Assembly (NCBI GenBank): GCA_963995525.1 | Contig: OZ023212.1 | Span: 15,754,775-15,818,774 of the forward strand | Length of the DNA: 64,000 bases | Source of the DNA: Escarpia spicata | Taxonomy: Eukaryota; Annelida; Polychaeta; Sabellida; Siboglinidae | Reading direction: 5' to 3' | Shown: one piece after another, positions 12,401 to 23,420 of the stretch | Numbering within the stretch: position 1 is the stretch's first letter | Layout of the letters: each line of letters starts with the position of its first letter | The notes under the pieces: generated by a model | Databases searched by the model: none | Told to the model about the DNA's origin: nothing | The model's input: the letters and a program-made list of their open reading frames with translations, nothing else | Translations under genes and position numbers: made by a program

Positions 12401-15400
12401 CTGATCCACAAGGTGATGTCTGCTTAACAGTGTTGGCTCATTGCATATGTTTTGGGTAATTGATTTAAAATGTATATAAAAAATAACTTGTAAAGGTGCC
12501 ATTACAAAATGAGAATGTTAGGTACGTATAAATATGCACTACTCAAAATGTACTTTCCAATAGAAATAATTTTTTTCTTACAGAGATATAACCACATATC
12601 ATATCATAAGAAGATCAAGTCCTTCAAATATCATGGTTCTTGATGTGTTTTATTTTTATTTGGATGTTGTAATAAACAGCAAATATGTGGACTACATAAA
12701 TCGGTCTCTATAAACAATATTTCCAATATTTTCCTTGATTGAATGTATATACAGTGTATGTCACAATTTCATGTATTTTGTCAAACACAGACACAAAAAG
12801 GTTCTAAGGCCATGGATAATAGCTAAAATCAGTGGTGTAAAAAGTAGAAAATCATAAGAGACTATTTTTGGGTACTCCTAATTTTTTTAGAGGTTATATC
12901 TCTAAAACTGTTGGACTGTTGAAGTAGCTTGAGCTGGCAACTTACAGATAATTGGACTGCAATTGACCAGCACTTAAAAAGATGGTTGTATGGTAATTTT
13001 TGGAATGTCAAAGCATGTCAAAATCATGAGACACACTTTTTTTACAGTTTGCCAAAATAAACTTACCTATATACCAAATAAATAAGTAATTACAACACCA
13101 TGCATTTTTACTTTAACAGGAATATATTGTGTTGATTAAATCCATATTTTCAAGTGGATATATGTTACAGGTTCTTCTCACTCTCAGTCTGGGATTGGAC
13201 TGGTAAACTCTGCAGGGAATGCAGCCACACAAAATTCTGGATCACATGATCATCTTGCCTACATCTCTGAGACTGCACATGACCAAGATTTCGAGTTGCA
13301 ACGTTCGGGCATCGCAGAGGGACATGTGGGAGAACTGATGGTGCCCTCTGCTGGCCCCTCTGAACCAATTGTCTCGCACAGTGGCTCCGAAGACTGCTAT
13401 GATATGTCGGCAAACCCTCGAGGTAATTTCTTTCTTTTTCGTTTGCAGCAACAACGGTTCATTGCAACTAAACAATGTTGGTAACAGATTTATTCCACTA
13501 ATGCCAGAAACAAAACAATGTGATTTCTAACTGCAGCTCTTTGTGGCATCTGCATGAACTCTGTAGCTCAACTGGTTTAGCCCGGTGTTTAGACTTTAGT
13601 AAAAAGTGCATATTCTGTTGTTTAATAACTTTAATATAATTTGTCTAAAGACTTGATTTTGGTAGATACAGCTTGGCTTTGCTAAAAGAAACGGAGAAAG
13701 TCAATTCCTGGGCCCACATGCAGAACTGTTGGAGATATAAGTACACAAAGAATCGTATTTTTACAATATTGATATTACTAGGTGGTACATTGAGTGATGT
13801 TTGATTTATTAATTCTAGGAATCTGTCTTATCATTGACATTGAATCATTCCGGGACAACGAAGAAAGGACAGGCACCAAAGTTGATTGTGGTAACTATGC
13901 ATTGTTAAGTACTACTGTATAGGCTAAATTCACTCATGTCTATGGTACATTGAGATGTCAAATGCATCATTAAGTACCACTGTATAGGCTAAATTCACTC
14001 ATGTTTATGGTACATTGAGATGTCAAATGCATCGTTAAGTACCACTGTACAGGCTAAATTCACTCATGTTTATGGTACATTGAGATGTCAAATGCATCAT
14101 TAAGTACCACTGTATAGGCTAAATTCACTCATGTTTATGGTACATTGAGATGTCAAATGCATCGTTAAGTACCACTGTACAGGCTAAATTCACTCATGTC
14201 TATGGTACATTGAGATGTCAAATGCATCATTAAGTACCACTGTATAGGCTAAATTCACTCATGTCTATGGTACATTGAGATGTCAAATGCATCATTAAGT
14301 ACCACTGTATAGGCTAAATTCACTCATGTTTATGGTACATTGAGATGTCAAATGCATATTGGCCAGTCGTCTGAGGTAATGCTTTGTGTTCAGTAAGTAT
14401 ACAATTTTCTGTCAACATTTCTGGAAATCATAGACAGAGCCGCTAGTGAATATTACGCGTCTCATCAGTCCTCATGTAAATCATAGAACTAGAGCGAGGA
14501 CTACCTAGTACTGTATGCTAAACATACACACAGATGACAGTGTGGCTGATGGATCTCAATGCTTCAAGCAGTGGTCTGATTTCAACCATTTGCACATCAG
14601 TTGTTAGGGGCTGGATGAGTCCATTGTCTACCATATGTCAAACACCCCCCTTCTTGTGTGCACATCTTTGCTCCCTTCCACAATTTGTAGATGGCCCCAA
14701 ATGCCCCCCGTAAACATATAAAATCCCCAGAATGCCATAATGATATCATGTCGCTGTTGTTTCAGATAAACTGAAGAAGCTGTTTCAGAAGCTCCACTTT
14801 GAAGTTTCGGTAAAACGCAATAAGACAGCATCGGAAATCCTGGATCTGATGAACCAGTATTCCTCGAAAGACCACACCTCATTCAGTTGCTTCATCTGTT
14901 GTATCCTCACCCATGGCATGCTGGATAAAATATATGGGAGTGATTCAGCAACTGTCAATACCAGGGATCTGACATCCAGTTTTAAAGCATCCAAATGTCG
15001 AAGTTTGGTTGGGAAACCCAAACTCTTTTTTCTCCAAGCCTGTCAGAGCATTCCAGAGAAGAAGTCAGGTGAGATTTATTGGCTCTTTGCCAAGGGTCAT
15101 GGTTTATTTGGACCATGTTTTTGTACTGTGGGTTCATTATTTACCCACCAGACACTAAGGATTTATTTGCTGTGGATCTCAGATTTTTGTGTGCACTTTG
15201 GTTCATAATTTATTATTATTTAAGATTATCTCAGAGTATGTCCTGCACCTTCCAACCCCCACCGGCCAGCGTGGAAGGGTAGGCCAACAACACAGGTACA
15301 ATGAAGCCAAGGCCCCCAGTCCACAGCAGCATCGAAAGAGTCTATGACCAAGGAGGCGGTTCGGGTTTGACTACCGCGTATATCCCGACAAGCAGGCCAG

Positions 15401-18400
15401 ACATGGTCACAGACGTAACTGTCATCAACCAAGTCAACATCGGAAGTGACCACAGAATGGTAATGAGCAACATCAAACTGGATGTCAAGGCTGAAAGGAA
15501 GAAGTTGATAAACAATAGACCACCAAGTGGTCCACTTGGTGGAATTGATGGCTAGACATAGCTAGAAATGGCTTAGCAGTGGCCAACTCTTTCTTCCAGA
15601 AGCGAGAGAGCCATAAGATTACATACACAAGTGGACAGCACAAGACGGAACTGGATCTGATATAGTCCAGAGGCAGCAGCTAGGGAAGATTAAGGACTGC
15701 AAAGCTGTAGCTGGAGACCATGTCACGACACAGCACAAGTCAGTGGTGGTCGTTGAGCGTATGCAGAAGAAGAAAGAAACTAAGACCATGGGCTGCAGGA
15801 CTATTAAGTGGTGGAGGTGCAAAGACGATGTCGCTGTTGAATACAAGGAGCGGGTGACAGCTAAATATAAAGAGCTCAGTGAAGAAGTTAGCAATCTGGA
15901 GGAAGAATGGAAAAAGTACAAAGAAGCATTTGTGGGAACTGCAGAGGAGCTATGTGGAAGAACATCGGGAAAGGGAGGAGTGTCTGGAAGTAGTAACCAA
16001 GGATGGTGGACAAAAAAGAAGTTGCAGAAGCAGTGGGCGAAAAAATAGACAGAAATAGAGAAGACCAAGGAGAGGGGACATCAACCGGATGCAAGGCAGA
16101 TACACATATGGACAGAAAAAGAAAGTGGCAAAGAGAACTGTTGATAACTTAACGTAGGTTTCTCAGAATGGGCCAGCTATGAATTATCTAGGAGTATATA
16201 TATACATATATATATGTATATATATATATAAACATATGTATATGTAGCCAGCCTTATATATATATATATATATGTATTGCCATACTTTCTGATGTATTGC
16301 CATAATTTCCATATGGTACTGGCGTATTTGTTGCCTGCACCTAGGGCTAGAAGAGAATAAATCGATGTCGTTTCCTTAAGAAACGGCCATGTTTCAATTA
16401 AAACTCGTGTCTGTTTCCTTTCTTGCTGAAGTGCCATATAAATATATATATATACTCCTAGATAACACATGGCTGGCCCATTCTGAGAATCCCACGTTAA
16501 GCATTGGTTTCTGAATGTCAGGTGGATAATAGCATGGCTAGCTGTTGTATAACGTCAATAATATATTACACTGTTTATGTATGTAATTTCAGTGTTATCT
16601 GCCTATAAATCACTCATGTCTGTGGCACTCCTGAATGTAATTTATCATCTTGGATGTGTTGAAGAGATATTGTTTGAATAGAAAAGAAATTGTAGTTATG
16701 GAAGAGTAGACACAAGTACTTTGATTAATGTCACAAGTTAGCAACAATAACGTGGATAGTTTTTCATTTGCTAAATAACGTTATGAGTTTTGTTGAGTTA
16801 TATAATGTGTCATTTCTCATGCAGGCAGTGGTGTCAAGAAGGACTGCCTCAGTGCAATGATTCCAGAGATGGCAGACTTTCTTTTTGGGTTTGCTACTCC
16901 CCCTGGGTGCGTGGCATACCGGTGCGAAATTAACGGGACATGGTACATCAACAAACTGGTCGAGATGCTAGAGAAATATCACCAGAGGTTCGTAAAGCCT
17001 TTTTCTGCACCACACAATGCAACTTCTGTAAAATATGAGTGTGTTGTTAATGTTAAGTAATTTTAAACTTATTTCTGTTTAAAATGTTTTGATTGCCAAA
17101 AGAACATAAATTAGTACGTTGAGATGCTCGACAAATTTCATAGGAGGTTCATGTAGCCATTTCGACATCACCACAATCAGTATTGTGAAAACTGGTTTTC
17201 TTGTTTGTTAGTGGAGCATTTATTCATTAAAATATTTTATTAAAGTTAATTCTATTCATGGCAATACAAGTCTGAATGAGTTTTTGTTCATTATTTATTT
17301 ATTTTTATTTATACTGCTATATTTTATTGATTAACTTATGCATTGTAATTTATTAATTATATTATATTGTACTGTGTTTATTTTAAGTTAACATCTTACT
17401 ACCTTAATATTTGTATTATTATTGTATGGCACAATTTTTTGGTTTAAATGACAGTGTTAGTACTAATATTTTAGTTTAATGATCATGGCGCATGATGTAT
17501 TGTAAAGTGCCACGAACAATTGTGGATCTGGCGCTATAACAAATTAAATATATTATTATTATTATTAAAGCTTACATATAACAAACTAGCAACACTTAGG
17601 GGATATATCAAACTTGTCAAGTATTGTGCTCATACTTCTCACTGTTGTATGGTGAAGATTGTTTACATGTCATGTTTGATTGTATTATTTAACTATTTTA
17701 ACAAAAATGAAATCACAACGATGTCAAATCTATAAAATGTTACACCCTCGTGTCTTTTGTTTTAACTAAAATATTTTGCATAAAAATTCAAAATTAAACA
17801 CCTCACTATACAGCAGCGAGAAGATTTGGACAGATCTGTAAATGCCTATAGCAGGTATCTACACGAGCACAATATATATCATAGGCGGTGGAACCTGGGG
17901 GCCTCGGAGCTGAGCCCTCCAAAGGGCTCAATATTTAGGAAAGGGGTGGCATTCTATAGTGTAATTGGATTTTTTTTGTGGGTGACTGGAGAAAGGCTTA
18001 GCCCCCCAATATTTAGGGAAGTTGGTGTGAACACAATAAAACTTAAAAGATGCAAAGTTAACACCATCAAACTACAGAGCAATTAGCTTAATGTCTATTC
18101 CTGGTAAAGTATTCTGTACAATGATAGTCACAAGAATAGAAGACACCATTGATAGACACCTGTCAAAACAACAATTTGCTTTCAGGAGAAACAGGAACGA
18201 TAGATGCTATTTTCTAGCGCACCAGATCATAGAAAAGGGTAACGAACACCAGACCCCCCAACATTTCAATTCTGTGGACTTCAAGGCTGCATTTGACACC
18301 ATTTTGAGAGATTCATTATAGAAGATGCCGAGTTCTATTGATGTGAACTCTAGAATAACATCACAGACATTCACAGTTGTATATATTTATATATATATAT

Positions 18401-21400
18401 ATATATATAAAATTATCTACAACACCAGTATTCATTATTATAATTTCATAAATGTCTCCGATGCAGGTACTATACAAATTACTCTGTGGTTCAGGTTTTT
18501 AATTACATTTATGATTAACGTAGCTTTGATGAACTACTTTTCATTACTTCATGGTGTCTGTTCTTCTACTTACTAATTCTATTGCAGCGAGCACCTTCTA
18601 GATACCTTCACTACTTTTCATTACTTCATGGTGTCTGTTCTTCTACTTACTAATTCTATTGCAGCGAGCACCTTCTAGATACCTTCACTACTTTTCATTA
18701 CTTCATGGTGTCTGTTCTTCTACTTACTAATTCTATTACAGCGAGCACCTTCTAGATATCCTCACTACTTTTCATTACTTCATGGTGTCTGTTCTTCTAC
18801 TTACTAATTCTATTACAGCGAGCACCTTCTAGATATCCTCACTACTTTTCATTACTTCATGGAGTCTGTTCTTCTACTTACTAATTCTATTACAGCGAGC
18901 ACCTTCTAGATATCCTCACTACTTTTCATTACTTCATGGAGTCTGTTCTTCTACTTACTAATTCTATTGCAGCGAGCACCTTCTAGATATCCTCACTACT
19001 TTTCATTACTTCATGGAGTCTGTTCTTCTACTTACTAATTCTATTACAGCGAGCACCTTCTAGATATCCTCACTACTTTTCATTACTTCATGGAGTCTGT
19101 TCTTCTACTTACTAATTCTATTACAGCGAGCACCTTCTAGATATCCTCACTACTTTTCATTACTTCATGGTGTCTGTTCTTCTACTTACTAATTCTATTG
19201 CAGCGAGCACCATCTAGATATCCTCACTACTTTTCATTACTTCATGGTGTCTGTTCTTCTACTTACTAATTATATTACAGCGAGCACCTTCTAGATATCC
19301 TCACTACTTTTCATTACTTCATGGAGTCTGTTCTTCTACTTACTAATTCTATTACAGCGAGCACCTTCTAGATATCCTCACTACTTTTCATTACTTCATG
19401 GAGTCTGTTCTTCTACTTACTAATTCTATTACAGCGAGCACCTTCTAGATATCCTCACTACTTTTCATTACTTCATGGAATCTGTTCTTCTACTTACTAA
19501 TTCTATTACAGCGAGCACCTTCTAGATATCCTCACTACTTTTCATTACTTCATGGAGTCTGTTCTTCTACTTACTAATTCTATTGCAGCGAGCACCTTCT
19601 AGATACCTTCACTACTTTTCATTACTTCGTGGTGTCTGTTCTTCTACTTACTAATTCTGTTGCAGCGAGAACCTTCTAGATATCCTCACTACTTTTCATT
19701 ACTTCATGGTGTCTGTTCTTCTACTTACTAATTCTATTACAGCGAGCACCTTCTAGATATCCTCACTACTTTTCATTACTTCATGGAGTCTGTTCTTCTA
19801 CTTACTAATTCTATTACAGCGAGCACCTTCTAGATATCCTCACTACTTTTCATTACTTCATGGAGTCTGTTCTTCTACTTACTAATTCTGTTGCAGTGAG
19901 CACCTTCTAGATATCCTCACTACTTTTCATTACTTCATGGTGTCTGTTCTTCTACTTACTAATTCTATTGCAGCGAGCACCTTCTAGATATCCTCACTAC
20001 TTTTCATTACTTCATGGTGTCTGTTCTTCTACTTACTAATTCTGTTGCAGTGAGCACCTTCTAGATATCCTCACTACTTTTCATTACTTCATGGAGTCTG
20101 TTCTTCTATTTACTAATTCTATTGCAGCGAGCACCTTCTAGATATCCTCACTACTTTTCATTACTTCATGGAGTCTGTTCTTCTACTTACTAATTCTGTT
20201 GCAGTGAGCACCTTCTAGATATCCTCACTACTTTTCATTACTTCGTGGTGTCTGTTCTTCTACTTACTAATTCTATTGCAGCGAGCACCTTCTAGATATC
20301 CTCACTACTTTTCATTACTTCATGGTGTCTGTTCTTCTACTTACTAATTCTATTACAGCGAGCACCTTCTAGATATCCTCACTACTTTTCATTACTTCAT
20401 GGAGTCTGTTCTTCTACTTACTAATTCTGTTGCAGTGAGCACCTTCTAGATATCCTCACTACTTTTCATTACTTCGTGGTGTCTGTTCTTCTACTTACTA
20501 ATTCTATTACAGCGAGCACCTTCTAGATATCCTCACTACTTTTCATTACTTCATGGAGTCTGTTCTTCTACTTACTAATTCTATTACAGCGAGCACCTTC
20601 TAGATATCCTCACTACTTTTCATTACTTCATGGAGTCTGTTCTTCTACTTACTAATTCTATTGCAGCGAGCACCTTCTAGATATCCTCACTACTTTTCAT
20701 TACTTCATGGAGTCTGTTCTTCTACTTACTAATTCTATTACAGCGAGCACCTTCTAGATATCCTCACTACTTTTCATTACTTCATGGAGTCTGTTCTTCT
20801 ACTTACTAATTCTATTACAGCGAGCACCTTCTAGATATCCTCACTACTTTTCATTACTTCATGGTGTCTGTTCTTCTACTTACTAATTCTATTGCAGCGA
20901 GCACCTTCTAGATATCCTCACTACTTTTCATTACTTCATGGTGTCTGTTCTTCTACTTACTAATTATATTACAGCGAGCACCTTCTAGATATCCTCACTA
21001 CTTTTCATTACTTCATGGAGTCTGTTCTTCTACTTACTAATTCTATTGCAGCGAGCACCTTCTAGATATCCTCACTACTTTTCATTACTTCATGGTGTCT
21101 GTTCTTCTACTTACTAATTCTGTTGCAGTGAGCACCTTCTAGATATCCTCACTACTTTTCATTACTTCATGGAGTCTGTTCTTCTATTTACTAATTCTAT
21201 TGCAGCGAGCACCTTCTAGATATCCTCACTACTTTTCATTACTTCATGGAGTCTGTTCTTCTACTTACTAATTCTGTTGCAGTGAGCACCTTCTAGATAT
21301 CCTCACTACTTTTCATTACTTCGTGGTGTCTGTTCTTCTACTTACTAATTCTATTGCAGCGAGCACCTTCTAGATATCCTCACTACTTTTCATTACTTCA

Positions 21401-23420
21401 TGGTGTCTGTTCTTCTACTTACTAATTCTATTACAGCGAGCACCTTCTAGATATCCTCACTACTTTTCATTACTTCATGGAGTCTGTTCTTCTACTTACT
21501 AATTCTGTTGCAGTGAGCACCTTCTAGATATCCTCACTACTTTTCATTACTTCGTGGTGTCTGTTCTTCTACTTACTAATTCTATTACAGCGAGCACCTT
21601 CTAGATATCCTCACTACTTTTCATTACTTCATGGAGTCTGTTCTTCTACTTACTAATTCTATTACAGCGAGCACCTTCTAGATATCCTCACTACTTTTCA
21701 TTACTTCATGGAGTCTGTTCTTCTACTTACTAATTCTATTGCAGCGAGCACCTTCTAGATATCCTCACTACTTTTCATTACTTCATGGAGTCTGTTCTTC
21801 TACTTACTAATTCTATTACAGCGAGCACCTTCTAGATATCCTCACTACTTTTCATTACTTCATGGAGTCTGTTCTTCTACTTACTAATTCTATTACAGCG
21901 AGCACCTTCTAGATATCCTCACTACTTTTCATTACTTCATGGTGTCTGTTCTTCTACTTACTAATTCTATTGCAGCGAGCACCTTCTAGATATCCTCACT
22001 ACTTTTCATTACTTCATGGTGTCTGTTCTTCTACTTACTAATTATATTACAGCGAGCACCTTCTAGATATCCTCACTACTTTTCATTACTTCATGGAGTC
22101 TGTTCTTCTACTTACTAATTCTATTACAGCGAGCACCTTCTAGATATCCTCACTACTTTTCATTACTTCATGGAGTCTGTTCTTCTACTTACTAATTCTA
22201 TTACAGCGAGCACCTTCTAGATATCCTCACTACTTTTCATTACTTCATGGAGTCTGTTCTTCTACTTACTAATTCTATTACAGCGAGCACCTTCTAGATA
22301 TCCTCACTACTTTTCATTACTTCATGGAATCTGTTCTTCTACTTACTAATTCTATTACAGCGAGCACCTTCTAGATATCCTCACTACTTTTCATTACTTC
22401 ATGGAGTCTGTTCTTCTACTTACTAATTCTATTGCAGCGAGCACCTTCTAGATACCTTCACTACTTTTCATTACTTCGTGGTGTCTGTTCTTCTACTTAC
22501 TAATTCTGTTGCAGCGAGAACCTTCTAGATATCCTCACTACTTTTCATTACTTCATGGTGTCTGTTCTTCTACTTACTAATTCTATTACAGCGAGCACCT
22601 TCTAGATATCCTCACTACTTTTCATTACTTCATGGAGTCTGTTCTTCTACTTACTAATTCTATTACAGCGAGCACCTTCTAGATATCCTCACTACTTTTC
22701 ATTACTTCATGGAGTCTGTTCTTCTACTTACTAATTCTGTTGCAGTGAGCACCTTCTAGATATCCTCACTACTTTTCATTACTTCATGGTGTCTGTTCTT
22801 CTACTTACTAATTCTATTGCAGCGAGCACCTTCTAGATATCCTCACTACTTTTCATTACTTCATGGTGTCTGTTCTTCTACTTACTAATTCTGTTGCAGT
22901 GAGCACCTTCTAGATATCCTCACTACTTTTCATTACTTCATGGAGTCTGTTCTTCTATTTACTAATTCTATTGCAGCGAGCACCTTCTAGATATCCTCAC
23001 TACTTTTCATTACTTCATGGAGTCTGTTCTTCTACTTACTAATTCTGTTGCAGTGAGCACCTTCTAGATATCCTCACTACTTTTCATTACTTCGTGGTGT
23101 CTGTTCTTCTACTTACTAATTCTATTGCAGCGAGCACCTTCTAGATATCCTCACTACTTTTCATTACTTCATGGTGTCTGTTCTTCTACTTACTAATTCT
23201 ATTACAGCGAGCACCTTCTAGATATCCTCACTACTTTTCATTACTTCATGGAGTCTGTTCTTCTACTTACTAATTCTGTTGCAGCGAGCACCTTCTAGAT
23301 ATCCTCACTCGAGTGAATAAGGAAGTTTGCAACATCGTTGGACAAACAGAAGATGGAGACGTCTGCAAGCAGGTTCCCTGGCCAACGTATTCTTTGACAA
23401 AGAAAGTCTTCTTCCATTAG
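9157..23420 (+). CDS. CASP8-like: caspase-8/10-like initiator caspase gene, 8 coding exons
   Basis: Joining 9157-9479, 10127-10371, 11969-12412, 13171-13422, 13819-13890, 14766-15068, 16825-16987 and 23285-23420 keeps one frame throughout. The joined frame is 1938 bases, about 645 residues. Order: DED1 (about 10-95), DED2 (about 108-190), a repeat-rich linker (about 190-420), then the caspase large and small subunits. FICCILTHG supplies the catalytic His and FFLQACQS the catalytic Cys. Arg in ESFRDNEER and VAYRCE match the S1-pocket arginines of caspase-8. In the caspase-8 family such proteins bind FADD-type adaptors through the DEDs and start apoptosis in the cytosol. The protein is longer than human caspase-8 (479) because of the linker. 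Start: the ATG follows an acceptor directly, so a non-coding exon should lie upstream. A cFLIP-like regulator is less likely because both catalytic residues are present. Confidence 0.9.
10127..10371 (+). CDS. CASP8-like: caspase exon: second death effector domain
   Basis: The acceptor is CTTTCTTCCAG and the donor is GGAA followed by GTAAGT. The exon encodes ILFKVWRELTKENVNSMKF, MCEGLLNRSL, HLFTTLEESGHLS and a VIGREDLHELF ending, a second DED closely related to the first (SMKF against AMKF). Entry phase 2 and exit phase 1 fit both neighbours. Tandem DEDs are the caspase-8/10/cFLIP arrangement. Confidence 0.88.
10808..11790 (-). mobile_element. non-LTR retrotransposon 3' end (CR1/L2-like) in caspase intron
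   Basis: Antisense to the caspase gene. The open frame at 11161-11673 encodes KLKLNANKTELIIIGT, a LGVIFDSNF reverse-transcriptase thumb motif, SSVAKTIATALVSSRLDYCN and LHWLPVRYRILFK. The plus-strand left end is an (AAT)n tract followed by the reverse complement of the tail seen at 5760-5812. Frameshifts break the rest, so the copy is dead. Confidence 0.85.
11969..12412 (+). CDS. CASP8-like: caspase exon: 14-residue repeat linker
   Basis: The acceptor is TATATGCTGTAG and the donor CAAG followed by GTGATG. The exon is phase 1 on both sides. After a Gln/His-rich start, six 14-residue units follow the pattern GHAAESVESVAPSP with variation, about 42 bases each. It ends CCDASADPQG. The region is polar, acidic and probably disordered. 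It joins DED2 to the protease, much longer than in vertebrate caspase-8. Its start and end resemble those of the next exon. No function is assigned to the repeat. Confidence 0.75.
13171..13422 (+). CDS. CASP8-like: caspase exon: second linker exon, related to the previous one
   Basis: The acceptor is TATGTTACAG and the donor CGAG followed by GTAATT, phase 1 on both sides. It encodes 83 polar residues including AEGHVGELMVPSAG, which parallels ETVGELVAPSTG in the preceding exon. It ends CYDMSANPRG, which parallels CCDASADPQG. This suggests an ancestral exon duplication followed by repeat growth in the first copy. Being symmetrical, either exon could be skipped without a frame change. Confidence 0.75.
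13819..13890 (+). CDS. CASP8-like: caspase exon: start of protease domain
   Basis: The acceptor is TTAATTCTAG and the donor TGTG followed by GTAACT. This 72-base exon encodes GICLIIDIESFRDNEERTGT and KVDC. It matches the caspase beta-1 strand and the Arg of the S1 pocket (CLIINN...IRDRNGT in human caspase-8). It is phase 1 on both sides. A 65-bp minisatellite starts six bases into the following intron. Confidence 0.85.
13897..14362 (+). repeat. 65-bp minisatellite at a 5' splice site (~7 copies)
   Basis: The unit runs ATGCATCATTAAGTACCA, then CTGTATAGGCTAAATTCACT, then CATGTTTATGGTACATTGAG, then ATGTCAA. The first copy starts six bases after the donor of the 13819-13890 exon. The unit junction GTCAAATGCAT aligns with the intron start GTAACTATGCAT. 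Copies are over 95% alike, so the array is young. Alternate units carry linked variants (ATC/GTT, TAT/TAC). Confidence 0.9.
14766..15068 (+). CDS. CASP8-like: caspase exon: catalytic large subunit
   Basis: The acceptor is GTTGTTTCAG and the donor TCAG followed by GTGAGA. It encodes KLKKLFQKLHFEVSVKRNKT, then FSCFICCILTHG with the catalytic His, DKIYGSDSATVN, and LVGKPKLFFLQACQS with the catalytic Cys. Human caspase-8 has CFICCILSHG and QACQG, so the match is close. The Gly after QACQ is Ser here. The exon ends in a short IPEKKSG stretch that begins the inter-subunit linker. Confidence 0.92.
15260..16130 (+). mobile_element. non-LTR retrotransposon endonuclease fragment
   Basis: Broken plus-strand frames encode a Thr-rich stretch, TSRPDMVTDVTVINQVNIGS and DHRMVMSNIKLD. 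The GSDHRMV motif is the end of an AP-endonuclease domain of a LINE. Lys-rich linker sequence then follows (KEETKT.GC, KYKELSEEVS). Internal stops and frame changes show it is dead. It lies within a caspase intron, in sense orientation. Confidence 0.75.
16149..16500. mobile_element. piggyBac-type MITE with TTAA flanks
   Basis: The left end reads TTAA then CGTAGGTTTCTCAGAATGGG. The reverse complement of the right end reads TTAA then CGTGGGATTCTCAGAATGGG. Terminal inverted repeats extend about 55 bases, into a TTATCTAGGAGTATATATAT segment on both sides. TTAA on both flanks is the target-site signature of piggyBac elements. The 350-base interior has (TA)n runs and no transposase. Confidence 0.8.
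16825..16987 (+). CDS. CASP8-like: caspase exon: small subunit
   Basis: The acceptor is TTTCTCATGCAG and the donor AGAG followed by GTTCGT, a weak site chosen because it alone gives phase 2 for the last exon. It encodes KKDCLSAMIPEMADFLFGFA, then CVAYRCEINGTWYINKL and VEMLEKYHQ. This matches human [20 protein letters not shown] and GTWYIQSL. The only Asp in the linker between the catalytic Cys and ADFLFG is the KKDC one, so the usual pair of inter-subunit cleavage sites is not obvious. Confidence 0.9.
17488..17572 (+). mobile_element. possible retroelement 3' tail
   Basis: TTGTAAAGTGCCACGAACAA and GGCGCTATAACAAATTAAAT are followed by (TTA)n. GGCGCTATA..AAATAAA next to a trinucleotide tail resembles other retroelement 3' ends in this window (38450, 41730). 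Only the tail is visible. Confidence 0.35.
18030..18321 (+). mobile_element. non-LTR reverse transcriptase fragment
   Basis: This plus-strand frame encodes NYRAISLMSIPGKVFCTMIV, HLSKQQFAFRRNR and VDFKAAFDTI. These are the first reverse-transcriptase motifs of a LINE (PSNYR..SL, Q.GFR, D..KAFD). It stops at 18321, just upstream of the 77-bp array in the last caspase intron. Confidence 0.8.
18533..23309 (+). repeat. 77-bp minisatellite carrying the 3' splice site and exon start (62 acceptor copies)
   Basis: The first CAG acceptor ends at 18587 and the authentic one at 23284. The distance is 4697 bases, exactly 61 units of 77 with no net length change. Each unit reads ACTTTTCATTACTTCATGG, then (A/T)GTCTGTTCTTCTACTTAC, then TAATTCT(A/G)TT(A/G)CAG, then CGAGCACCTTCTAGATATCC and TCACT. 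The last 25 bases equal the first 25 of the final caspase exon. Linked variants recur at 1078 bases (14 units), 1771 (23 units) and 2849 bases (37 units), showing block duplications. Substitutions are few. Confidence 0.97.
23285..23420 (+). CDS. CASP8-like: caspase last exon
   Basis: The acceptor is the final array unit, TCTGTTGCAG. With the split codon AG|C the exon encodes EHLLDILTRVNKEVCNIVGQ, then TEDGDVCKQVPWPTYSLTKK and VFFH, then TAG at 23418-23420. This matches the caspase C-terminus (ILTEVNYEVS..FTLRKKLVF in human caspase-8). Splicing to any upstream array copy would give EHLLDILTTFHYFM and a stop in the next unit, losing the last beta strand. Confidence 0.9.
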
